In this document: one piece after another, positions 55,880 through 64,000 of the stretch | Position numbering within the stretch: the stretch's first letter is position 1 | How the letters are laid out: each line of letters begins with the position of its first letter | From: Parachlorella kessleri | Taxonomy: Eukaryota; Chlorophyta; Trebouxiophyceae; Chlorellales; Chlorellaceae | Assembly: GCA_001598975.1 (NCBI GenBank) | Contig: BBXU01000870.1 | Span: 1-64,000, forward strand | Direction of reading: 5' to 3' | Length of the DNA stretch: 64,000 nt | Made by a program: the position numbers and the translations under genes | The notes under the pieces: model-generated | What the model saw: only the letters and a program-made list of their open reading frames with translations | The model's database searches: none | Told to the model about the DNA's origin: nothing

Positions 55880-56060
55880 TGAAGCCGCCCATTGAATGTG
55901 GAGGCGGCTCATCTGATAGGGCCTGAGGCCACCCTGTGGGCTATATGCTCATGGGGTGCACCCGACGGCGCTCCCCTGTCTCACGCCCCTGGCCGGTGCC
56001 CACAGGGCACCACTCAGCGCTCGGCTATGGCTGGGCGGCGAGGCCCTGACCGTAAGCATT
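55880..56060. other. GC-rich inverted-repeat block, possible structured RNA
   Basis: Visible pairings: GCCGCC (55884) with GGCGGC (55903); the hairpin GGTGCCC-ACA-GGGCACC near 55996; and CCCTGTGGGC (about 55932) complementary to GCCCACAGGG (about 55999). The order is compatible with a folded RNA of about 180 nt, but no known RNA family was recognised. Confidence 0.3.
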
Positions 56061-56386
56061 GATGTTATCTAGACGCGGCTCGTCCCGCCATACGAGCTTA
56101 CAGCAGAAAGACAAAAAGTCCTAGGTATCAGAGATGCTTGCCACTCTGTACATGCGCACACAGCTTGCCCAGACATGGAAGCACTGATCTGTTCGTCTTG
56201 CATGGATTCCTCGTCCTCCTATCGCCGACCTTCCACAATACAGGGCGCTGCTTGCCACGGCCGCGGCCAGCTGTTGATGCCTGGGTCTGGGCAACAAGAT
56301 CTTCCATGCCTATTGAGGGCATCCTATGGCCTCAAGCGTTTTTTGTACAAGTTCCTGGTTATTGCCATACTCGCAGAGAGAGCCGC

Positions 56387-56524
56387 ACCGGTTGACAATA
56401 TAGTCTAGTCTAGTCTAGTCTAGTCTAACAGCATACCGCGACCTACCCATGCTGCCGTGAGTCCCCCAAATGGGGCTAACAAAAAGCCAGGGTGTACTAT
56501 GCCCACAAACCGGTTGACAATATA
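56387..56524 (+). repeat. 16-base direct repeat around a TAGTC microsatellite
   Basis: ACCGGTTGACAATATA occurs at 56387-56402 and 56509-56524. The first copy is followed at once by five TAGTC units. Confidence 0.8.
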
Positions 56525-56765
56525 CCATATTAAAGTAAGAGGCCCTCCCGGGGTATCTAGGTATTTCTCGCTATTATGAATCCTAAATAGTGCCTACTGT
56601 CGCTCAAGACCAGCCGGGGCCCCATAATGGCAGTTTTCTTTGTAGCTTGCACCTGTCATGGCTACTGTCTACGGTACCTGCCAGCTGGAAGAACATCCCT
56701 TTGTCACGGCACTTCATGAGAAGAGCAGTCCTAGCTCTAGGAAGAGGAAAAGAGAGACAGAAAGT

Positions 56766-56772
56766 AAAAAAA
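56766..56772 (-). terminator. RNA polymerase III terminator (T7) of the tRNA gene
   Basis: Seven T on the minus strand begin six bases after the discriminator base of the initiator tRNA. Confidence 0.8.
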
Positions 56773-56777
56773 TTGGA

Positions 56778-56849
56778 TTTCAGCTGAAAGTTTCGATCTT
56801 TCGACCTCGGGGTTATGGGCCCCGCACGCTACCACTGCGCCAAGCTGAA
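56778..56849 (-). tRNA. Initiator tRNA-Met (CAT)
   Basis: 72 bases on the minus strand fold as a cloverleaf. The acceptor stem TTCAGCT/AGCTGAA is perfect. The D-arm starts GCGCAGTGGTAGCG. The anticodon arm CGGGG-CCCATAA-CCCCG has anticodon CAT and C at position 33. The T-arm is GAAAG/CTTTC with loop ATCGAAA, and the discriminator is A. The CCCATAA loop with three G:C pairs below it and the ATCGAAA T-loop are hallmarks of eukaryotic initiator tRNA. Internal A and B boxes are present. The first pair is U1:A72 rather than the usual A1:U72. Confidence 0.93.
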
Positions 56850-57642
56850 CAGCACAGGAGCTCGGACCTGCTGTCACACAGGCTCATGCGAATGGTGGAA
56901 ATTGGCGATTATTACCATTCCAAGTACCGAAGTCTCGCTTCCTAAAAAGGGCTGCGTTCTCACCCTTGCCATCTTAGCTTGCAGAAGGTACAGCACCCCC
57001 ATTCTGGGTTTCCAATGTGCACCAGCGAGGTGCAAGAGGCACTTGTAGCTGTTACTAAGTTGGACTACGAGACCCTCTAATTTGAAATCCAGTCTGCACC
57101 AGTGAGGTGCAAACAGTACTGTTAGCAAGGCTGCGTGCATGCCTTTCCCTGTGTGGGGTACAGGGCTTGCCAGTCCTGGGATTCTAGTGTGGGGTACAGG
57201 GTTCACCAGTCCCACAGCCTTACAAACATCATGGCCTGCATCCGTCAGCAAACTTGCCAAACGTGCCGATGCCTTCCATACAACTTTGCCATACTTACGT
57301 CGAAACAATTCATCCTGCATACAGTTCACATTTCATATACCAATTGCACTATCGAAGGATCGCTACGCTGCCACAGTAACTAGAAGCCTACTAACCAACC
57401 TGCATACCCGCTAAACTGGTTAAAGATATGTCACATCAGTACTGGAGGCGGCATGCGGGTGACGAGCATGCAGCAGAGCCTAATCCCTAGCCAACTGCCC
57501 TCTCTCGCTACCATGCAGCGTTTCACGTCAGAAATATCATTGTCATTGAAATTCTGGATCGCAGTGCACCATCAGCCTTGACTCATGGGGTATGAGGACA
57601 CGCGGCTGCTGCACACTCTAAGGCCACCTCAAAACGGCTCTT
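56850..57642. other. Intergenic region tRNA-EamA gene
   Basis: A short phrase GTGTGGGGTACAGGG-like occurs twice (about 57150 and 57190), and CACCAG(T/C)GAGGTGCAA occurs at about 57017 and 57096, so small local duplications exist. TTACA at 57220-57224 could be the poly(A) motif of the transporter gene. No gene found. Confidence 0.45.
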
Positions 57643-60271
57643 TCAGGCCAGAGCGCCATTCGCCGACGTGCCGCCCTGCTGAAAAATCGCTCCTTGCAGC
57701 AGCTTGGACATGCTGTGGGAGCTCATAAGCCGCTTAAGCCTCGCAAAGTCCCGCTGGTCCTTCACAATCAGCAGCAGCCCTGTGACCACGCCCAGCGCCC
57801 CCAGGTCCCACCAGGTGGGCTCCTCTCCTAGCACGCTGAATGCCAGGAGCGTGCCCATGAATGGCTGGAGGCACTGGAACGAGGCGACCTGCGGATGCAA
57901 GTGGTGAACGCCTGTGATCCTGTCATCCAGCACGAAGCAACCACTTAACTGTGTGGTCGGCATGCGTAAGCATGGTTGCCGTGGCTTTGCTTGTGGTGCC
58001 CTCGAAGCAACACACACAAGCAACGGAGCCAACCCAAGTCGCATGCCAAGCGCTAGCCAGGCCAGCGGCCAGTGCTATCCCTGCGCTAGTGCCACGCTGA
58101 GAGCCTGCTGCTGCTGCCACACCAGCTGCATCTGAAAACTTGGGAGAAAATGTACCAGATGCAGGGGCTCACCTGTGATGCTGGCAAATGCCGCGTGGCC
58201 CATGTGACCACAACGTACCCAATCACGGAACACACCACTATCCAATACACAAGCGGCCCCAGAAGTGCGTGTGGGAAGTGCCAATCGGCCGCGTTTGTGA
58301 ACACCGCCGCTGCCAGCCCCATGCACACTGCCGCTGCATGGGAGGGAGCAAGAGGCACCGCGTGAGCAGATAGATGCCTCGTCTACTTGTCAAGCAGTCG
58401 TACAAAGTGTCAGTCTTGCCTAGCCTTGAGGATTCCGGCTGGCTTTTTGACCAGCTTTACTGGCGGATGACTGATGACACCTTGCTAACATCCCAGTGCA
58501 CCCCTTGGAATGGCCTGATTCTGCAATCTACTCCCCCAAATCACCCCGAAGCACTGCATCAATCCAAACAGACAAATCTAACGAGATTTGCGGGAGCTTG
58601 GATGCAATCCGGCGCAGTGTACTACTTGGACCGCAAGGTGCCTTGCCTGTGAGGTAGGCCCACGCCGCAACCAGGAGCACCTGGTACCGCTGCACCACCT
58701 GCAACACGAGGGCCCTACACATCAGGGTACAAACGCGGGCTGCCCCGCGAGTCCTGAAGCTGCTGGCTAGCCAAGGGGTGGCTCGGCTGGCCCAGGCCGC
58801 ACTGACAGGGGATGCATCGGAGTCAGCCATGCTTCTTGTGCCGGGCGGAGCCCAACACAAATCACTGCAGGCCTGCCTGGTGAACAACAGCTGCAGGGGC
58901 AAGTCTGGCATCACCCACCTTCTTGGCCAGTATGTAATACACCGCCATGGCAAAGGTGTTTACCAGCAGGCAGGCATTGCCTAACAGCATATTTCCGTCC
59001 ACGCCTGCCTTGCTGGTCGCGAGGTGGCCCCCGCTGGAGCCATGGTGTGCTATGCCGCCTAGTACCTGCGGGAGACACGGCATGTTGCTGGCCGTGCTAG
59101 GCATCTTCTACTTCCTTCAGCACAACGCGTGTCCCATGGAGATGGGACATGCCATGGTTGGCACCCTGGGCAAGTGTTGCGAGTGTGTGAGACCTAAGGG
59201 GGGTTGGATTCATGCAACGAGACTGTAGCCAGGACTGTTGGCAGGATTGCTGAACACCACAGCGGCAACACATTTACCAAGGTCCTGCAAGGGTTTCAAA
59301 CCAACCCCCTGCTGCTTACCATGCTGACCGCTCCAACCACTGCCATCCCTATCCCTGCAAACTTTTGAGGGTTGGCGCTCTCCATCTTCAGAGCTACCCC
59401 CATCACGGCTGTGAACACCGGGATGATGGGCTGCACGGAAGCACGGCCAGGTTAGACAGACTGTGGAACTCAAAACCTGCCACAGGCCAACACGCTCAAA
59501 CAAAATTCAAAGGAGGACCAGGTGCAATGTCAGGGGGCATGCAGAACCCACACAAGCAACATGGCAAGCAGTCTGCCAGCTGGCCTTACCTGCATGCAGG
59601 TGGCGACAACCACGCCTGAAAGCTCAATGCCAGTGATGTAGAACAGCTGCGAGAAGAAAAGGCACACCCCTAGCCCACCAATCTTGGGTAGGTCGGCTCT
59701 CCGTGGCCAGCTGAGACCTGCGCACCGCGCTTGCACAAACCCACTCATGGTAGGGGCATTCTCCAGGGCGAAACAACAACCAGCGCGCAAGGCTCAGAGA
59801 CACAAGATAAGCGGCGGGGCGCGTAGCGTACTCGTGCGCTGCCAGTACCAGCAGTGAACACAGAGGCAGCAAGAGGCTTGCATTGTCCCTCACCTACATA
59901 GAACCAGGCTACCAGGAGCAGCATTGGGCCGGCAACAACTTCGCGTATAAAAGCGTACACGATAGGGTGGAACTCTTCCCCGTGGGCAACATCCACGCGT
60001 AGCATGCGCCCCTTCAGGTAGACTGAGCCTATGACGAACAGAGCTTGTGTGACAGCCATGGCTAGTTGTGGTTTCCAGGGAGCCACAACAACCACACTGC
60101 CTGCAAGGCAGGAAGGCACATAGCCAGCTTTAGCACTTTCCTTTGAACTGAACTAGGGCGTCTGGTCGCCTTACCCTCTTTCTTGGGCGTTCCTGGCTCA
60201 TCAGCAAGGCTTTCCACGTCCTGTGAAGAGTCCTGGCTGCCGGTCCTGGAAGGCGACTTTTTCAAAGTCAT
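57643..60271 (-). CDS. EamA/DMT-family transporter
   Basis: Eight exons: 60271-60175, 60100-59894, 59717-59590, 59430-59320, 59065-58919, 58698-58647, 58333-58173 and 57888-57643 (stop TGA), giving 382 residues. A polar N-terminus (MTLKKSPSRTGSQDSSQDVE) is followed by about ten hydrophobic segments arranged as two EamA repeats. The first includes PIVYAFIREVVAGPMLLLVA and LFYITGIELSGVVVATCMQP. The second includes NTFAMAVYYILAKKV, WIVVCSVIGYVVVTWATRHL, FQCLQPFMGTLLAFSVLGEE and GALGVVTGLLLIVK. Repeat ends of the 'QP..G.....GE' form are classic for DMT carriers such as the plant WAT1-like group. The substrate cannot be read from sequence. Intron 6 has a GC donor (ACAG|GCAAGG). An alternative upstream ATG lies at 60301. 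Confidence 0.9.
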
Positions 60272-60826
60272 GCTGGTGACAATACTATTGCATGCTGGCA
60301 CAGAATAACTACAGCAGGCGGTGGTAAGAGTGATGAGGTAGGAAGTATAAGCTGTACCGGTCTAGAAATACTCGTCGCGTTTCTCATACGCACTAGCAGG
60401 TAAGAAAACTGACCCAGACAGCAACTTGTTTGTGCAAACGGCTCTAAACTATGACCCTGTTCTCTTTGCGGATTGTGAGGCATCCGGAGGTTGAGGTCGA
60501 TGAGGGTACGGCTGGTTCCGAGAGGCGGATCTAGGGAATAGCATCTGATACACAGAACCGAGAAAAGCCATGAGAAAAGCTGCAGGACTGGGTGGCTTGC
60601 CGGGGCGGTCCTGCCAAATGATGCTGCAGGAATTCCCAGGCTCGCTGTACTAGACAACACACGCATGCCTGCATCACAGATTCCACGTTGTAAACTGGAA
60701 AGCCGACTCCATATCCCGAGTCAGACCCAACCCTGCCACTCTGCGCCGCCACAGAGTCGAATCCAGGCATGTGCCAGGTGCCCCACCCTAATACATCCTC
60801 CGTCTCCGCTAGCTTGCCCTTGCTCG
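60272..60826. promoter_or_regulatory. Intergenic region between two minus-strand genes
   Basis: 555 bases holding the 3' end of the DUF2344 gene and the promoter of the transporter gene. No certain motif or exon seen. Confidence 0.4.
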
Positions 60827-63800
60827 CTAGTCAACGTCTATGCGGTTCTCCAGTCCGCCCGACCACGGCCCAGTGCCACGGTATTGGCGCTGCGCCGCCA
60901 GGTGCCCCTCCATGCGGCACAGGCTGCGCAGGCGGGTAAGATCCGGCGCCGGCACAGATGGCTGCCGCAACGAGATGTCGCTGCGATGCACGTGGGTGAT
61001 ATTCAGTCGGTGGCCGCCTGAGTGGCTGCCATCGCTGTCAGAGCTGTCACCTACGCCGTCCTTGTTGGCGGCAGGGTCTGCCGCCACCGGCCCAGCTGGT
61101 GAGGCAGCTGGGGTGCAGACGGAGCGCAGCAGGCTCAGCATGTGGGCTGGCGTCCACACGGGGTTGCCGGTGTCGCAGCTGCAAGGCAGCGTCAGCGAGG
61201 TGAAGGTGACAGCCAGCTCCACAAGAATTGATACTCAGCTGTGGGACTGACAACATGCATGCGTGCACACAGAACTTACTCAGGTTTAGGCAGCAAATCA
61301 AACCCTTAGATTCCCCCAGAACTGGGTATCTACTTGCAAAGACAGCATTGCCACATTGCCAAATACCAAATACTGTTAGGCAAGTGAAAGCTAGCTACCT
61401 GCCTGCAGTTATGTCAGGGGCAGTCTTCAGCCTTCAGCAGCTAGTCCTCTGCAGCCCTCCCTGGCCCCCCTCCGGTGCATGCCAGGCACCAGTGCTTACA
61501 CTATGCATCCCCCGCCCACGTCCCAGACAACCACACACACAGCCGCGATTTGGATTGTTACGCTTTTAACTCAGCTGCACCCGCCCACCTGGTGCGGAAT
61601 CGGACCACCGCCACGCCGGGCTGCACCGCCTCTGGCATTGCCTGCGCCAGAAGTGTAGCCTGGGGCCGCTGGCAGGCTTCCAGCTCCAGCAGGGCCGGCC
61701 GAAGGTCCGCCTGCCAGGAAATACCACAACTATAGCGCTGGTCGGAAGTCGGCCTGAGGTGCGTTCACAGGCATCGACACACCTGCAGCAACTATAGGGA
61801 AGCTGCATGCAAGATGCAGCTGTTGCATGCGTTTTGTATGGCGAGGGAGCCTGAGAGGCAGGGAGGAAAAGCACAGGAATGCCTCGTCATCCTCTCTCGT
61901 ATCCCTGACCTGCTTGGCTCTCCTCCTGCCCTTCATTTTCTTGTTTGACCGATCAACGTAGAAGTGCGGCTGCTGCAGCGCTGCGTGCACAAGCGCCTGT
62001 GCCTCCTGCATGCGGGGTACCAGCGGCATGACGCTCATGGGGATGAGGTTGGATGTAAAATAATAGCAAGTACAACCAGGTGGCCCCACGCCGTTACAGA
62101 CCCCCTGTGGTAGCCCTGCCGACCATTAGTGGCTAGCTAAGGAGACCTCCAGCACTGCTTTTGTATGTTTTTGTTTGTTTTGTTTGCTTTGGTTGCTTGT
62201 TAACTTGCTGGTGTCCTCTGCGTGTGTCCGGTTGGGATGCCACAGTCACTATCGTCAACAGTTCAGCAGCACGGATTGGCCCACAGTCCCATGAATAGAT
62301 CTCCCTGCTGCTCGTCCATCTTGAAGGCCAACTCCACAGGCAATGATGCGGTAAAGTACGCGTTTTCTACTGAGACAGAGTCGGTTTCGGTCTTTATGTT
62401 TCACCTACCGTTGGACCCACACAGGCCTCCCTCGGCTACTGGAACCCCCCCCCCCCCCCCCCGGCCTTCTCCTATCCCTCCGCTCAAAGCACGAATGCAA
62501 CCACGCATCCACACACCACCAACCTACCATAAGCACACCACGACCTCGCTTCCCACCCACCCACACCTGGTCCGACAGGCCGCCCTCCGCCTGGTCCAGT
62601 GCCACGTAGAACTCCACAGAGTCTAGCAGCTGACTCATCTTCTCCATGTTGCTGCCGTCAATCTTGTAGACGGGGATATCCTCCACTGACAGCAGCCGCA
62701 AGCCGGGTGGCAGCTGCGCCTGCAAACGGGAGGAGACGGGCTAATTTTTTTTCTATTCTGGAAACCAGCGGGAGGAGCAGGGCTGTACTTTTTCTTTTCT
62801 TTTGAAAACCAGCGGGAGGAGCAGGGCTGATGGGCCTGGTCATATAGTGGACAGCCACCTGATCATGCCCCCGCGAGTCCCCAACAAGGAAGGAAACAGG
62901 AGCCAGATAGAGTGGCAGGCACAGTGTTGCATAAATATGATATGCATGCAATAGTCGCCTACGCCTCAAGACCATCGCAACTCCTACTATAGGCCGATTG
63001 TACCCCAGGCTACCAAATACCTGCCAGCACAGGGGGCTGCTCACGAGTGCAAGCCCGATGGCAAAAGGCAGAAGACTTTGCAGGGTGAGGGAGATGCCCT
63101 CTGCTCAAAGCCACGGTGGGTTGCAGGTACACGAGTGCGCTTGCGCCCATCCCGTTGCCCGTCACAGCCCCTCATGCAGGCTAGGACCCCCACGATCGTG
63201 CAGAAGCTTCAGGGGGGCGGCACGGGACCAAAGCATACACTTGCAACCAAGGCTAGTAGTGCAAGTCACACTTGCCTGCAGGTCCTGCAAGACCTCGTGT
63301 GGTGCAAGCTTCTTTGTGAGGAAGATCTCTAGGACCTCACAACTGCTGGTGGCACCTGCAATCATGGGGGCAGCCTTTGTCGCAGTCGAAATTAGGATAT
63401 GGACTTTCTCAAAGATGGTCACCGACTACATTGCGCATCATAACAACCTCGATCTGCCATGCGCAAAGCCAACATCCAGCGCACCCTCCTAGCCCCACAC
63501 CTGCAACGAATTCATCCACATGGAGATTCAGACCCCTTCCGTCCGAGGGGCAAACATTAGGTCACCAGCAAATGTCCAACTATGATGGAAATGCACGGGA
63601 CAAGAAGGTTCAGACAGCAGTGTGCAATTTTCATTCTTCTGCCACACAGGCAGCAGCCCTTCGGAATGCCGCGGCAATTGAGACCTCCCACTCACCCAGC
63701 CCCAGCGTCATGATGGAGTAAATCCGCTGTTTGACGACAAAAGGTGACTCATCAGCAGTGATAGGCAGCGCGGCCCTCCGGCAGGCGCGGTCAAACGCCT

Positions 63801-64000
63801 TCATCATGTCCAGGTGCCCAACAAACACCGCATCGCCCGTTTTGCTGAACCTGCCGCAGCCAAAGCAAGGGGACACCAGGGTTTGAGAGCCTGCCCGGCC
63901 AAGGGACCTGACTATGCAGCCAAAGCTGATGTGGCTTGGGGTAAATATGAGGCCCTGGAGGCATGCAACACAGGATATCCGCCTGCTGAGACTCACCCAG
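60827..64000 (-). CDS. DUF2344 (radical-SAM-linked) protein, C-terminal part (gene continues beyond window)
   Basis: Minus-strand exons: tail of one at 64000-63997, then 63850-63696, 63355-63276, 62719-62567, 62005-61910, 61710-61589 and 61178-60827 (stop TAG). All later joints keep phase. FSKTGDAVFVGHLDMMKAFD with RACRRAALPIT is the signature opening of DUF2344 (TIGR03936). The middle AQLPPGLRLLSVEDIPV matches its second half. The family is fused or linked to a B12-type radical SAM enzyme in bacteria and in plant/algal homologues, so the missing 5' part probably encodes that domain. The last exon (about 117 residues) is a Ser/Asp/Gly-rich tail with NPVWTPAHMLSLLRSVC at its start. The intron after exon 63355-63276 has a GC donor (CAG|GCAAGT). 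The function of the family is unproven. Confidence 0.82.
62445..62462 (+). repeat. Poly-C tract (18 bases) in an intron
   Basis: An uninterrupted C run (G on the transcribed-gene strand) inside the DUF2344 gene intron. It is followed by a CCCA/CACA-rich stretch. Confidence 0.85.

Larger units (their letters stand above)
55204..56777. other. Intergenic region with structured and repetitive DNA
   Basis: Contains a G13 run (55741-55753), a GC-rich stretch with nested inverted repeats (55880-56060), a (TAGTC)n microsatellite (56400-56428) and a 16-base direct repeat (56387-56402 and 56509-56524). No spliced protein gene found. Confidence 0.5.

Overview
The window is nuclear DNA of a green alga (Chlorophyta). 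The evidence is split genes with many short GT-AG introns, TGTAA-type polyadenylation motifs downstream of several genes, CAG/CTG microsatellites that encode Gln or Leu runs, a plastid-type starch-binding protein, and a eukaryotic initiator tRNA. The class is probably Chlorophyceae or a relative; the species cannot be named from the sequence. I rebuilt 16 spliced protein genes, 14 of them wholly inside the window, plus one probable degenerate or mis-sequenced gene, one retroelement ORF and one tRNA. Every exon was joined by hand from splice sites and reading phase, so terminal exons and weak junctions are predictions.

Layout. 1-1.3 kb (+): 3' end of a nucleoside-transporter-like gene. 2.4-4.4 kb (-): small ankyrin-repeat protein. 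4.6-6.8 kb (+): PEX11 (peroxisome proliferation). 7.7-10.6 kb (+): TRM10 tRNA m1G/m1A9 methyltransferase. 11.5-13.3 kb (+): multi-pass membrane protein of AIG1/Rolling-stone type. 15.0-18.9 kb (-): homogentisate 1,2-dioxygenase. 19.8-27.6 kb (-): single-pass membrane protein with about twelve kelch motifs, in 19 exons. 28.1-33.6 kb (+): USP37-like deubiquitinase with ubiquitin-interacting motifs. 34.3-35.4 kb (-): BTB/POZ gene with two frame breaks. 35.5-39.3 kb (-): retroelement with an intact 1019-codon RNase H ORF. 39.4-40.4 kb (+): dolichyldiphosphatase. 41.3-44.2 kb (-): Gln-rich nuclear-type protein with a Tudor-like module. 44.6-46.7 kb (+): TMX1-like ER thioredoxin. 47.2-50.7 kb (+): queuine tRNA-ribosyltransferase. 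51.8-52.1 kb (+): 54-residue membrane protein. 53.2-55.2 kb (-): plastid-type CBM20 protein with a SAP/HeH-like tail. 56.8 kb (-): initiator tRNA-Met. 57.6-60.3 kb (-): EamA/DMT transporter. 60.8 kb to the end (-): C-terminal part of a DUF2344 protein, probably the radical-SAM-linked type.

The genes are ordinary single transcription units with no operon logic. Two head-to-head pairs share intergenic promoters (27.6-28.1 kb and 44.2-44.6 kb). Two genes modify tRNA (TRM10, TGT) and several serve endomembranes (DOLPP1, TMX1, kelch), but proximity is probably chance. The most unusual items are the CBM20 + SAP-like plastid protein, the RNase H ORF without a visible reverse transcriptase, five GC-AG introns, tandem copies of splice-site-containing exon ends, and a dispersed repeat family whose inverted copies flank the 54-residue gene.
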